Part shown: in pieces, positions 38,997-48,134 of the stretch
How the letters are laid out: each line of letters opens with the position of its first letter
How positions within the stretch are numbered: position 1 is the first letter of the stretch
Assembly: GCA_001898835.1 (NCBI GenBank)
Contig: MKVM01000001.1
Span: 498,796 to 562,795, forward strand
DNA from: Micrococcales bacterium 72-143
GTDB taxonomy: Bacteria; Actinomycetota; Actinomycetes; Actinomycetales; Microbacteriaceae
Reading direction: 5' to 3'
DNA: 64,000 nt
The notes under the pieces: generated by a model
Told to the model about the DNA's origin: nothing
Seen by the model: the letters and a program-made list of their open reading frames with translations, nothing else
Databases searched by the model: none
Position numbers and translations under genes: made by a program

Positions 38997-39604
38997 GACT
39001 CGCGGTCCCGCAGCGACAGCAGGAACTCGAGCTTGGTCGGGAAGACCTCGTCGAGCAGCTCCCGCACGGCGGGCTCGCGCTCGTAGTCGTCGGCCATGCG
39101 GAGGCCGACGAGCGTGTTGAGCATCATGCCCGTCGCGAGGAACTCGTGCGCCTCGTCGGGGGCCATCCCCGCCTCCTCGCGGAGGAAGACGTAGACCTTG
39201 CGCATGCAGGCACGCGCCTCCGGCCCGATCACGGGGTCTGCGCCGAGCATGAACGCCTGCATGAGGCTCAGCAGGAGTCCGCGGTCGGAGAGCAGCTCGA
39301 CGTAGTTGGTCGCGATGCAGCGGCCGATCCCCTCGGGCGCGTCCGCGCTCTCGGCGACGGCGGCGCGGAACGCATCCATCATGCGTTCGACCGCCCGGTC
39401 GAGCACGGCGAGGAACATCGCCTCCTTGGTGCCGAACATCCGCACCACGTAGGGCTGGCTGACGCCGGCGGCGCGGGCGACCGCATCCGTCGTCGCGCCG
39501 TGGTAGCCGCGCTCGCCGAAGACGCGCGTGGCGGCCTCGAGAACGAGCGCGCGGCGCTCCTCGGAGCGCATGCGCGTGGTGGTCTCGGGCGCCGTCGTCG
39601 TCAT
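38993..39604 (-). CDS. TetR-family regulator
   Basis: A 203-residue TetR-type repressor. The helix-turn-helix region is ATTDAVARAAGVSQPYVVRM, followed by FGTKEAMF and a variable ligand-binding domain. The divergent MFS efflux gene 91 bp away is the likely target, with repeated GATTAC half-sites between them. The ATG at 39604 is used; an ATG three codons upstream (39613) is equally possible and neither has a ribosome binding site. The stop overlaps truB, which ties a drug-response regulator to a tRNA-modification operon. Confidence 0.88.
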   Translation of the reverse strand: MTTTAPETTTRMRSEERRALVLEAATRVFGERGYHGATTDAVARAAGVSQPYVVRMFGTKEAMFLAVLDRAVERMMDAFRAAVAESADAPEGIGRCIATNYVELLSDRGLLLSLMQAFMLGADPVIGPEARACMRKVYVFLREEAGMAPDEAHEFLATGMMLNTLVGLRMADDYEREPAVRELLDEVFPTKLEFLLSLRDRES

Positions 39605-39623
39605 GCTTGACATGGTATCAACC

Positions 39624-39659
39624 GATTACTACTCTCGGCATTTGTAATCATTCGATTAC
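39624..39659. promoter_or_regulatory. TetR operator-like sites between regulator and MFS gene
   Basis: Half-sites GATTAC (39624-39629), GTAATC (39644-39649) and GATTAC (39654-39659) occur in AT-rich sequence. The last two form a 16-bp dyad (GTAATC-ATTC-GATTAC). The place between divergent TetR and efflux genes is typical for the repressor operator. Confidence 0.6.
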
Positions 39660-39695
39660 TTCTAAACCTCTCGGACTCGGACCCACGGAGCCATC

Positions 39696-41165
39696 ATGAC
39701 CACATCCCCCACCGCGGCGCGCACGACCCGCGCAGCACGGCGCGTGCCCTTCGGCCTCGTCGTGCTCGCCACCGGCCTGCCGATGTTCATGGCCACCCTC
39801 GACAACCTCGTCATGACCAACGCGCTCCCCGCCATCCGCCTCGACCTCGGGGCGAGCATCGAGGAGCTCCAGTGGTTCATGAACGCCTACACGCTCGCCT
39901 TCGCGAGCTTCATCCTCATGGCGGCGGCGCTCGGCGACCGATTCGGACGCCGCACCGTGTTCGCCGTCGGCATCGCGCTGTTCACCCTCTCGTCGGCCGC
40001 CGCCGCACTCGCGAGCGACCCGACCCAGCTCATCGTCGCACGCGCCTTCCAGGGACTCGGCGGGGCAGCCATCATGCCGCTGTCGCTCTCCCTGCTCGCG
40101 GGCGCCGTGAGCCCGCAGCGGCGCCCGCTCGCCATCGGCATCTGGGGCGGCACCGCCGGCCTCGCCGTCGCGCTCGGCCCGCTCGTCGGCGGCGCCGTCG
40201 TCGAGGGGTGGAACTGGAACGCGATCTTCTGGCTCAACGTGCCGATCGGCGTCGTCGCGATCCCGATCGTGCTCGCCCTGCTGCCGAACCCCTTCGGCGA
40301 GCGGATGCGCGCCGACGTGCTCGGCGTCGTGCTCGCGGGACTCGGAGTGCTCGGCCTCGTATGGGGCATCGTGCGCGGCAATGACGCGGGCTGGGACAGC
40401 GCCGAGGTGCTGACCGGTCTCATCGGAGGCGGCCTGCTGCTCGTCGCGTTCGTGCTGTGGCAGCTGCGCGCCCCCGCACCGCTGCTGCCGCTGCGACTGT
40501 TCCGCGACCGCTCGTTCGCGGTGGCCAACGTCGTCGGCCTCGGCTTCAGCTTCGGGATGTTCGGGGCGGTGTTCATCCTCATCCAGTTCCTGCAGATCGT
40601 GCAGGGCTACTCGCCGCTCGAGGCCGGCGTGCTGACGATGCCGTGGACGATGGCGCCCATGGTCGTCGCGCCCCTCGCGGGCGTGTTCGCGCCGCGCGTC
40701 GGCACCCGCGCGCTCATCGTCGCCGGCCTCGTGCTGCAGGCCTCCGCGCTCACCTGGATCGGCCTCGTCATGTCGACGGACGTCCCCTACGGCGAGCTCG
40801 TCGGGCCGTTCATCATGGCCGGCGTCGGCATGGGGCTCGTCTTCGCGCCCTCCTCGACCGCGGTGCTCGCGAACATCGCCGAGAACGACACCGCGAAGGC
40901 GTCCGGGACCAACGCGACGGTGCGCGAGATCGGCGTCGCGCTGGGCATCGCCGTGCTGACCGCCGTGTTCACCGGCGCCGGCGGGCAGCTCACGCCGACC
41001 GGGTACGTGGATGCCGCGGTCCCCGCGGTGCTCACCGGTGCCGCGGTGGTCGCCGCGACCGCCGTGGCGGCGCTCCTGCTGCCCGCCGGGCGGCTGCGCC
41101 GCATCCGTCCCGATGCGGCGCCGGAGGAGGCCGTCTCGTCGGAGCCCGCGCTCGAGCTGCGCTGA
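39696..41165 (+). CDS. DHA2-family MFS multidrug efflux transporter (EmrB/QacA-like)
   Basis: A 489-residue proton-driven exporter with about 14 membrane segments. TLDNLVMTNALPAIRLDLG is the DHA2 motif D1 region, LGDRFGRRTVF is the loop 2-3 motif A and GGAAIMPLSLSLLAGAVSP follows. It should export lipophilic or cationic toxic compounds. The divergent TetR gene is the probable repressor. ATG 39696 gives a normal basic N-terminus. A strong bidirectional hairpin ends the gene. Confidence 0.93.
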   Translation: MTTSPTAARTTRAARRVPFGLVVLATGLPMFMATLDNLVMTNALPAIRLDLGASIEELQWFMNAYTLAFASFILMAAALGDRFGRRTVFAVGIALFTLSSAAAALASDPTQLIVARAFQGLGGAAIMPLSLSLLAGAVSPQRRPLAIGIWGGTAGLAVALGPLVGGAVVEGWNWNAIFWLNVPIGVVAIPIVLALLPNPFGERMRADVLGVVLAGLGVLGLVWGIVRGNDAGWDSAEVLTGLIGGGLLLVAFVLWQLRAPAPLLPLRLFRDRSFAVANVVGLGFSFGMFGAVFILIQFLQIVQGYSPLEAGVLTMPWTMAPMVVAPLAGVFAPRVGTRALIVAGLVLQASALTWIGLVMSTDVPYGELVGPFIMAGVGMGLVFAPSSTAVLANIAENDTAKASGTNATVREIGVALGIAVLTAVFTGAGGQLTPTGYVDAAVPAVLTGAAVVAATAVAALLLPAGRLRRIRPDAAPEEAVSSEPALELR

Positions 41166-41175
41166 GACGGGGAAC

Positions 41176-41206
41176 GCGGGGGCGTCCGGATGCCGGACGC
41201 CCCCGC
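41176..41206. terminator. Bidirectional terminator between MFS and chitinase genes
   Basis: A perfect 14-bp stem (41176-41189 with 41193-41206) closes an ATG loop, 11 bp after the MFS stop and 31 bp beyond the convergent chitinase stop. Confidence 0.75.
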
Positions 41207-41236
41207 GTCATGTGCGCCCGGGGCTACTGCGCGGGG

Positions 41237-43045
41237 CTACTGCTTGGCCCAGGGACCCCACTCGGAGGCGCCGGGGGTGTCACCCTGCGTCCACCACTTC
41301 GCCTTGTAGCTCGAGCCCTGGTAGGTCACCAGGTCGCCGGCCACGTAGACCTTCGTCGCGCTCCACGCGTCACCGCCGGTCCCGGGGCCACCGGGGTCGG
41401 TGCCGTCGCCGTCGCAGGCGCCCACGAGCGCCCACACCTGAGCGCTTCCCGGCGTCTCACCCTGCGTCCACCACTTCGCGCTGTACTCGGAGCCGTTGTA
41501 CGACACCTTCGCACCGCCGGTGTAGACCGCGCTCGCGCTCCACGCGGGTGCGGTGCACTCGCCCGGGTCGGTCGGGTCGGTCGGGTCGGTCGGGTCCGTG
41601 GGATCGGTCGGGTCGGTGGGATCCGTCGGATCCGTCCCGTCGCCCGGCACGCCGCTGCGCAGCTTGGCGGCCGCGGCCGACACGAGCTCGTTGTTGCGGT
41701 CGCCGTCGAGCGACCACCACATGGTGCCGCCGAGGCGCTTGTCGATCACGTACTGCGCCTTCTGCGCCGCGGTCTGCGCGTTGTCGTAGCTCCACCAGCG
41801 GGTGCCGTCGTAGCGCCAGGCCGCCCCGACCGCGGCGCTGTAGTACTCGGTGCCGACCGACTTCAGCTTGTAGTAGTCGTCGATCCCGGCCTCGTAGGTG
41901 CCCGGAGCCGGGCCCGAGGCGCTCGACCACGGCGCCGACGATGAGACCCCGGTCCAGCCGCGACCGTAGGCGGCCAGGCCGATGCCGAGCTGCGCCGGGT
42001 CGATGCCCGTGCCGAGATAGGCCTTCACGGCCTTGTCGACGCTGAACCGCTTGTCGGCGGGCAGCGTGTTGGCGGGGTCGTCGTACAGGTTCGCCTGGTG
42101 CCCGGTGCGCGAGGGGTCCCACGCGCCGTGCAGGTCGTAGCCCTGGATGTTGCCGTAGTCCAGGTAGTCGAACAGCTCGGGGTTGTTCCACCCGCCCGCG
42201 CTGATGTCGGCGGGGTTGGCCGGAAGGAAGGCCGACAGCAGGTAGTGCTTGCCGGTCTGCGCGCCGAGGGCGTCGAGCTGCGTGCGGAACTCCTTCAGCA
42301 GCAGGCGGAAGTTGTTCTTGTCGTTCGCCTGGTCGACGATGTTGCCCTCGAGCCCGTTGAGCGAGCCCGGCCACTCCCAGTCGATGTCGATGCCGTCGAA
42401 CACGCCCGCCGCGGCACCCGTGCCGCCGCGTCCGTCGATGACCGGCAGATTGCCCTTGATGTAGAGGTTGATGCAGCTCGAGACGAGCTTCTTCCGGGAC
42501 GCGTCGGTCTTCGCGGCCGCCGAGAAGTTCTTCGACCAGGTCCAGCCTCCGAGCGAGATCAGCGCCTTGAGGCCGGGATGCTTCGCCTTGAGCTGCTTGA
42601 GCTGGTTGAACGAGCCGGCGAGCGGCTGGTCCCAGGCGTCCGCGGCACCCGAGACGGAGTCGGCAGCCGAGTAGCCCATGCCGAAGTCCGCCCACGCGTC
42701 ACCGGCGCCGTCCGAGCCGTTCGGACCGGTGCCCTGCGCCTTGTTGGCGATGAAGCACTCGAGGCTCTGGTAGTGGATGTTGCCGAACGCGTAGTTGATG
42801 TGGGTCAGATCCCCCGCACCGCCCGAGCGCTCGAGCTGGCTCAGCTTGTAGCCGCGTCCGTAGACGCCCCATTGGGCGAAGTACCCGACGTTGCGGTAGC
42901 CGTTGACCGCGGTCTCCTGGGCAGCGGATGCCGCCTGGGGAGCCGCGGCGGCGGACCCCGCCGTCACGCCCGCAAGCGTCGCCACCATCGCACCCGTCGC
43001 GAGCGCGGCGATGATGCCGCGCGTGCGGTATCTCGTTCTCGTCAT
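41237..43045 (-). CDS. Secreted GH18 chitinase with two C-terminal CBM5/12 domains
   Basis: A 602-residue exported enzyme. A signal peptide (residues 1 to about 35, ending AGSAAAAPQ) is followed by a GH18 domain: SLGGWTWSKNF, then DGIDIDWE at 217-224 with catalytic E224, and a late WWSLDGD. A Thr-Asp-Pro linker (TDPTDPTDP repeats) leads to two carbohydrate-binding modules, each with AKWWTQGETPG or a close variant. It should hydrolyse chitin outside the cell. ATG 43045 gives MTRTRYRTRG with a normal basic N-region. The second chitinase gene lies upstream on the same strand. Confidence 0.95.
   Translation of the reverse strand: MTRTRYRTRGIIAALATGAMVATLAGVTAGSAAAAPQAASAAQETAVNGYRNVGYFAQWGVYGRGYKLSQLERSGGAGDLTHINYAFGNIHYQSLECFIANKAQGTGPNGSDGAGDAWADFGMGYSAADSVSGAADAWDQPLAGSFNQLKQLKAKHPGLKALISLGGWTWSKNFSAAAKTDASRKKLVSSCINLYIKGNLPVIDGRGGTGAAAGVFDGIDIDWEWPGSLNGLEGNIVDQANDKNNFRLLLKEFRTQLDALGAQTGKHYLLSAFLPANPADISAGGWNNPELFDYLDYGNIQGYDLHGAWDPSRTGHQANLYDDPANTLPADKRFSVDKAVKAYLGTGIDPAQLGIGLAAYGRGWTGVSSSAPWSSASGPAPGTYEAGIDDYYKLKSVGTEYYSAAVGAAWRYDGTRWWSYDNAQTAAQKAQYVIDKRLGGTMWWSLDGDRNNELVSAAAAKLRSGVPGDGTDPTDPTDPTDPTDPTDPTDPTDPGECTAPAWSASAVYTGGAKVSYNGSEYSAKWWTQGETPGSAQVWALVGACDGDGTDPGGPGTGGDAWSATKVYVAGDLVTYQGSSYKAKWWTQGDTPGASEWGPWAKQ
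41564..41634 (-). repeat. 9-bp tandem repeat coding Thr-Asp-Pro linker
   Basis: About eight copies of a 9-bp unit (GGGTCGGTC on the plus strand) code the TDP linker between the catalytic and binding domains of the chitinase. Linker length may vary between strains by slippage. Confidence 0.85.
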
Positions 43046-43165
43046 GTCGATCCTTGTCTTCAGGTCGGCGCGGCGACAGGGCGTCGTCGCGCCTGGTGCG
43101 GCCACGCTACGGCTGGGCGCGGCGCCGACGCGTCCGCACGATCCACATGATCGGCGGCACGGAAA

Positions 43166-43201
43166 CGCCCCGGGGTACGTGATTCCACGTACCCCGGGGC
43201 G
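43166..43201 (-). terminator. Terminator after the larger chitinase gene
   Basis: A perfect 16-bp stem (43166-43181 with 43186-43201) closes an ATTC loop, seven bp beyond the stop of the larger chitinase gene and 120 bp before the start of the next. It should separate the two transcripts. Confidence 0.72.
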
Positions 43202-43208
43202 CGGCGGC

Positions 43209-45752
43209 TCAGCAGGAGCGTGCGGTGCCCCATACCTGAGCCGAGCCCGGCGTCTCGCCCTGCGTCCACCACTTCGCGGTGTACTCGGCTCCCCGGTACG
43301 ACACGACCGCGCCGCCCGTGTAGACCGCGGTCGCGCTCCACGCCGCGGCCGAGCAGTCGCCGCCCGTTCCGCCGCCTCCGCCGCCCGAGCCGCCGCCCGG
43401 CGCCACGACCGTGACCCCGCGCGGGTGGTCGTACAGCGTCGCGTAGCTCTCGCCGCCGATCGTGACACGCAGGTTCGAGATGGCCGACATCGGCAGCGAC
43501 CAGCTGAGCTTCGTCCACGCCGAGCCGCCCGCCGGGATGCCGCCGGACGGCACCGTCAGCCGGTAGCTGTGGAAGTCGCCGTCGAGTCCGCCGACGTTGT
43601 CGCCGCTGTGGCCGCTCGCGAGCTTCACGATTCCCCAGCCGTTCTGCTCCTTGAGCGCTCCTGTATCGCTCGTCGCCGTGTCGAAGGTGATCGTGGCCCC
43701 CGCGGGGATGTCGACGCCCGAGTTGTTCACGAAGGTGACGCGCGGGTTGATCGGGTAGTTGTTGTCCCCCAGCGCGAACTCGCTGAACCGCACCTCGAGG
43801 TCGATCGCCTTGGCCGGCATCGCGGCATCCGCCTTGCTCGCTCCGTAGGGGGCGGATGCGGCGAGCCGGTCGTGCAGGATACCCACGAGCGTCGAGCCCA
43901 TCTCGTACTGCCCCGCCGACGGGTCGTAGGCGTAGTCGCCCGCGAGCTCCCAGATCATGACCCCGCCGAGCCCGTTGTCGGCCACGTAGTCGGCCTTCGC
44001 CCGGATGGCGTCGTCGGAGTCGCCCGAGAGGAAGGTGCGGGTGGTGGCGTTCCACCACCACTCCGTCTTCGACACGGTGTCGAAGCGGTGGGCGTAGCTG
44101 CCCGTGATGGTTGTCGGTGCGTCGTAGCTCGTCAGGTAGTCCCCGACGATGCCGTGCTGCAGGTTGAGCGCGTGCCAGATGGGGTTCACGCCCGCGCCGA
44201 TCTGCTGTCCCGCACCGTCGAGGTCGTGCCAGATGTTGTCGATCCCCTGCGCGCCTGCACCGCACCGCGAGGTGCCGCCGAGTCCGGGCCCCGTGCCGGG
44301 CGGGCACTGCGCCTGGTCGGCGAGCGCCGCCGTGCCGCCGAGACCGTCGGTGCCCCCGGTGACGCCCGTCCAGCCGCGCGTGTAGAACGGCACGCCGATG
44401 TTGATGCGTCCGGCCGGCATCGAGCCGCGGAAGTAGTGGTACGCCCAGTCGGTGTTGAGGTATCCGATGCCCGCGTACGCGCCGTACACGCCCGCGGCCG
44501 CGAGCTCGGGGTCCGCGCCGTTGTCGTAGAGCGGCGCGTTGCCGCCGACGTACTGGTTCCACGAGCCGTGCAGGTCATAGCTCATGATGTTGACGTAGTC
44601 GAGGTACTGCGTGACCTGCATGACCTCCATGCCGCGCAGCAGCCATCCGGATGCGGGGGCCGCCACGGTCAGCAGGTAGTGCCGTCCGTCGGCCGCGCCC
44701 GCCCGGTCGAGCTTCTCGCGCAGGGTCTTCATGAGGGTCTGGTAACCGGCGAAGAGCGTGCCGCGCCGCGCGTCCGAGAACGAGGCGTCGAGCGGGTTGC
44801 CCGCCTTGGCGTTGCTCGTGGGGTACTCGTAGTCGATGTCGACGCCGTCGAAGCCGTACTGCCGGATGAACGCCACGGCGGAGTCGGCGACGGCCTCGAT
44901 ACGCGCGCTCTGGTCGGTGAGCGTGTAGAAGCCGCCGTCGGCGACGCGCGCGCCGTTCACGTCGAAGTAGCCCCCAGTTTCGGCCCATCCGCCGACCGAG
45001 ACGAGCGTCTTCACGCCCGGGTGCTGGGTCTTGTAGTGGTTGAGCAGGTTGAAGTGGCCCGTGTAGGGGTAGGCGGGGTCCATCTGCGCGCCCGCGACGC
45101 CCGGCCATGTCATGTCGGTGGCCGGGTTGCCGTCGGCGGTCTGGTTGACGGATACCTTGCCCGCGCCGTCGATGTGGGCGAAGGCGTAGTTGATGTGGCT
45201 CAGCTTCGTCCAGGGGATGTCGCTCGCGAGGTAGCGCGGCGTTCCGTCCGCGCCGGTGCGCCAGCTCGTGAAGTAGCCGATGACGCGCTGCTCGAGGCCG
45301 TTGGGGAGCTTCTCCCGGCCGGCCTCGTCGTAGACCGTGCAGTAGGGCACGTCGACGCCCGGCGTCTCGTACAGACCGTCGGGGCGGCATTTCTCGTCGG
45401 GGTTCGTGCTCGCGGGGTCGCCCGGGTCGGTCGGCGTGGGCGTGGGGGTCGGCTCCGGATCAGTGGGCGTCGGCGTCGGCGTCGGGTCGCCGCCTCCGGG
45501 CGCGCACGAGCCGAGGCTCTCCCACGGACCCCACTGGCTCGCGCCGGGGGCCTCGTTCTGCGTCCACCACTTCGCGCGGTAGTTGACCTGCTGGGAGGAG
45601 GCGAGGTCGCCGCCCACGTAGACGGTCTGGCTCGACCAGCCGGGCGCGCAGTCGGCGGCGGCCTGGGCGCCGACGGCGCTCAGCAGGCTCGCGGCGACCG
45701 CCGCGGCCGCGACGAGCGCGGCGGCGCGTACGCGTGTGGTGAGGGGGATCAT
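43209..45752 (-). CDS. Large secreted GH18 chitinase with binding domains at both ends
   Basis: An 847-residue exported enzyme. After a signal peptide (about residues 1-33, ending AQAAAD) comes a CBM5/12 module (YRAKWWTQNEAPG, residues 58-70), a Pro-Thr linker, and a GH18 domain with SVGGWAETGGY and DGVDIDYE at 302-309 (E309 catalytic). A chitinase C-type binding/immunoglobulin-like domain (RFSEFALGDNNYPINPR) follows, then a Gly-rich linker and a second CBM5/12 (YTAKWWTQGETPG). The architecture is of ChiA/ChiC type from chitin-degrading actinobacteria. ATG 45752. Confidence 0.94.
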   Translation of the reverse strand: MIPLTTRVRAAALVAAAAVAASLLSAVGAQAAADCAPGWSSQTVYVGGDLASSQQVNYRAKWWTQNEAPGASQWGPWESLGSCAPGGGDPTPTPTPTDPEPTPTPTPTDPGDPASTNPDEKCRPDGLYETPGVDVPYCTVYDEAGREKLPNGLEQRVIGYFTSWRTGADGTPRYLASDIPWTKLSHINYAFAHIDGAGKVSVNQTADGNPATDMTWPGVAGAQMDPAYPYTGHFNLLNHYKTQHPGVKTLVSVGGWAETGGYFDVNGARVADGGFYTLTDQSARIEAVADSAVAFIRQYGFDGVDIDYEYPTSNAKAGNPLDASFSDARRGTLFAGYQTLMKTLREKLDRAGAADGRHYLLTVAAPASGWLLRGMEVMQVTQYLDYVNIMSYDLHGSWNQYVGGNAPLYDNGADPELAAAGVYGAYAGIGYLNTDWAYHYFRGSMPAGRINIGVPFYTRGWTGVTGGTDGLGGTAALADQAQCPPGTGPGLGGTSRCGAGAQGIDNIWHDLDGAGQQIGAGVNPIWHALNLQHGIVGDYLTSYDAPTTITGSYAHRFDTVSKTEWWWNATTRTFLSGDSDDAIRAKADYVADNGLGGVMIWELAGDYAYDPSAGQYEMGSTLVGILHDRLAASAPYGASKADAAMPAKAIDLEVRFSEFALGDNNYPINPRVTFVNNSGVDIPAGATITFDTATSDTGALKEQNGWGIVKLASGHSGDNVGGLDGDFHSYRLTVPSGGIPAGGSAWTKLSWSLPMSAISNLRVTIGGESYATLYDHPRGVTVVAPGGGSGGGGGGTGGDCSAAAWSATAVYTGGAVVSYRGAEYTAKWWTQGETPGSAQVWGTARSC

Positions 45753-45854
45753 CCGGGCTCCTGTTCATCGTCGGACAGCGCCCGCACGGGGCGGACGCCG
45801 CGACGCTAGCAACGCGGATGCCGCCCGCGCGTCCGCGGGAGCACGTAGCGGTGC

Positions 45855-48035
45855 CTACGTAGTCACCCCGACCCGGTGCGCGAGCACCGTCAGCTCGACG
45901 CGCGAACGCACCCCGAGCTTCGCGAGGATGCGCCCGACGTGCACCTCCACCGTGCGCACCGAGAGGTACAGGGCCGCCGCGATCTCGCGGTTGCTCGCGC
46001 CCTCGATCACGAGCAGCGCGACCTCGAGCTCGCGCTCGGTGAGCACCTCGCGCCAGGGCTCCGCGGATGCCGCAGGCGCCTCATCCGGGACGCCGGGCGA
46101 CACGGGCGCGTCCGCGTCGGCCGAGAGGTGCTCGAGCCGCGCCACCGCGAGCGCGCGCCACGCCTCGGCTCCTGCCTCGCCCAGGAGGCTCTCGGCGAGC
46201 ACGAGGTGCCGGCGTGCTGCTGCGGGTTCGCCGAGCCCCGCCCAGGCCGCACCCAGCGCCGCTTCCGCGCGCCCCCGCTCGAAGGGCGACTCGAGCGGGC
46301 GTGCGAGCTCGGCCGCCTCCTCGAGCTCCTCGGCGCGGTCGGCGCTGCGGGCGAGGGCCCGCACCCGGCACGCGCGGGCCGCGTCCGGCGGGAGGTGCCC
46401 GTCGATGCCCTGCGCGACCGTGTCGAGCGGCCCCACCTCGTCGATGCCGGGAACCCACAGCACGTCGGATGCCGCGTGCAGCTCGCGATGCAGCCGCGCG
46501 CGCATCGACGCCTCGTCGACACGGTCGGCGAGGAAGTCGGCGATCGACTGGTCCAGCAGCGCATCACCCCGCGCCGTATGCGGAACCGAGCGGGCCACGG
46601 CGCGCGTGAGCGGGCCCGTCTCCCCCGTGACGGCGAGCTCGAGTCTCCGGGCGAGCGTGAGCCCGAGGCCGGCGAACGGCACCGCGACGGGAAGCTCGAT
46701 CGCGGCGCGCACGAACTCGTCGTGGGCGCCGCGGACGTCGCCGCTCCAGAAGCGCAGCAGCGTCGCCGCGACCGCCTGGTAGGCGCGCGCCATGGGCGAG
46801 CGCTCGAGTCCACGGATGACGTCGTCGCGCAGGGCGACCGGCGCGCCCGCCCGGTGGGCGACCCGGCGGAGCGCGGCGGGCAGCTCGCCGCGCAGGCCGA
46901 GCGCCAGCGCCTCCGCGATCGCACCCAGCACCGAGCCGTCGTCGTGCACCTCATCGACCGCTCCCGCGTGCACCGCGAGCCAGGAGCGGGCGAACGCGGA
47001 TGCCGACCCGCCCCCGTCGGCGGCGCCCGCCCGCGCGCACCAGCGCTCGGCCGCATCCGGCTCCCCCCGCTCCGCGAGAAGGGCCGCGGCGAGAGCGCAC
47101 GCCCGCGCCGCAGCGACGCCGCGGACGTCGCCGCGGGTGAGGCATGCGTCGAGCTCGATCTCGGGCACGACGCCCGACTGCCAGGTGGCGGCCGCGAGGT
47201 GGGCGCCGAGCGCCTCGAGCCGCATCCGCGGATCGCCGGAGCCCAGCACCGGGGTGAGGTGGCGCACGGCGTCGTCGACGAGGCCCGAGGCGGCCGCCGT
47301 GAGACCGGTGAGGAACGCCGCCTCGTCGCGCTGACCTGCGTCGACGGCATGGCTGGTCGCCTCGCGTGCGATGAGGTGCGCCCTCGCGGCATCGCCTCGT
47401 CCGAGGGCGTCGCGGGCGAGCGCGAGCAGGGGGGCCACGAACGCGGGATCCCCCTCGAGGGTGCAGAGCGCGCGATGCCAGAGCGCGAGCTCGTCGTCGC
47501 CGGCGCGCGCGTAGATCTCTCCCAGCCGCGCGTGCACCGCCGTGCGCTCGGCGAGCGAGGCGCTGCCGTGCACCCACACGCGCATCCGCGGGTCGGCGAA
47601 CGCGAAGTGGCCGGCGACGAGCCGCAGGTGGCGACTCGCACCGCCCGCCACGAGCTCGCCGATGGGACGGTCGGCGAACGCGAGCAGGACCTCGGTGCGG
47701 TCGTCGACGCACACCGCGGCCGCCACGAGCACCTCGAACTCCCACGGGGCGAGGCGCGGGTCGCCCACCGATCCCTCCACCTGGTCGAGCAGGGGCAACG
47801 GGTCGGGCAGCGCCTCGGTGCCCCGTCGCTGCCCCTCGGTCATCCATCCCGCGGTCTGCAGGATCGCGGCGTCGTCGCCCGCCAGTTCGCGCTCGAGACG
47901 GCTCGCGACGACCGGCGAAACCTGCAGCTCGTGCGCATCGAGCAGCGCGAGGATGCGCAGCGCGCCGTCCACCGCTGAGCGGTTGTCGGGGGCAGCGAGA
48001 GCGTGGCGGGAAGGCCGGGGAATGCTCGTCGCCAT
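45855..48035 (-). CDS. LuxR-type regulator with long helical region, no ATPase
   Basis: A 726-residue protein ending in a LuxR helix-turn-helix (LTERELEVALLVIEGASNRE, then VRTVEVHVGRILAKLGVRSR). The rest is Ala/Arg/Leu-rich helical repeat sequence resembling the tetratricopeptide part of large LuxR (LAL/MalT) regulators, but no Walker A P-loop is present and the N-terminus starts where the post-ATPase region of such proteins would. It lies upstream of the two chitinase genes on the same strand and may control them. ATG 48035 is preferred; GTG 48050 is possible. Confidence 0.82.
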   Translation of the reverse strand: MATSIPRPSRHALAAPDNRSAVDGALRILALLDAHELQVSPVVASRLERELAGDDAAILQTAGWMTEGQRRGTEALPDPLPLLDQVEGSVGDPRLAPWEFEVLVAAAVCVDDRTEVLLAFADRPIGELVAGGASRHLRLVAGHFAFADPRMRVWVHGSASLAERTAVHARLGEIYARAGDDELALWHRALCTLEGDPAFVAPLLALARDALGRGDAARAHLIAREATSHAVDAGQRDEAAFLTGLTAAASGLVDDAVRHLTPVLGSGDPRMRLEALGAHLAAATWQSGVVPEIELDACLTRGDVRGVAAARACALAAALLAERGEPDAAERWCARAGAADGGGSASAFARSWLAVHAGAVDEVHDDGSVLGAIAEALALGLRGELPAALRRVAHRAGAPVALRDDVIRGLERSPMARAYQAVAATLLRFWSGDVRGAHDEFVRAAIELPVAVPFAGLGLTLARRLELAVTGETGPLTRAVARSVPHTARGDALLDQSIADFLADRVDEASMRARLHRELHAASDVLWVPGIDEVGPLDTVAQGIDGHLPPDAARACRVRALARSADRAEELEEAAELARPLESPFERGRAEAALGAAWAGLGEPAAARRHLVLAESLLGEAGAEAWRALAVARLEHLSADADAPVSPGVPDEAPAASAEPWREVLTERELEVALLVIEGASNREIAAALYLSVRTVEVHVGRILAKLGVRSRVELTVLAHRVGVTT

Positions 48036-48122
48036 CGAAGCTCCGCTCACGTCGTCGTTCGCGCCGGTATGTTAGCACGCTTTACAAACGGAGCCCAGGG
48101 CTCCCGCGGCTCCCGCACCTCG

Positions 48123-48128
48123 TAGGCT
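48123..48128 (+). promoter_or_regulatory. Putative -10 box (TAGGCT) for gene at 48135
   Basis: TAGGCT stands six bases before the ATG at 48135, with no ribosome binding site, fitting a leaderless message. Confidence 0.5.
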
Positions 48129-48134
48129 CGACGC

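Noticed and set aside
41564..41634. Tandem repeat as a CRISPR array
   Set aside because: The 9-bp units are in frame, without spacers, and code a Thr-Asp-Pro linker between chitinase domains.
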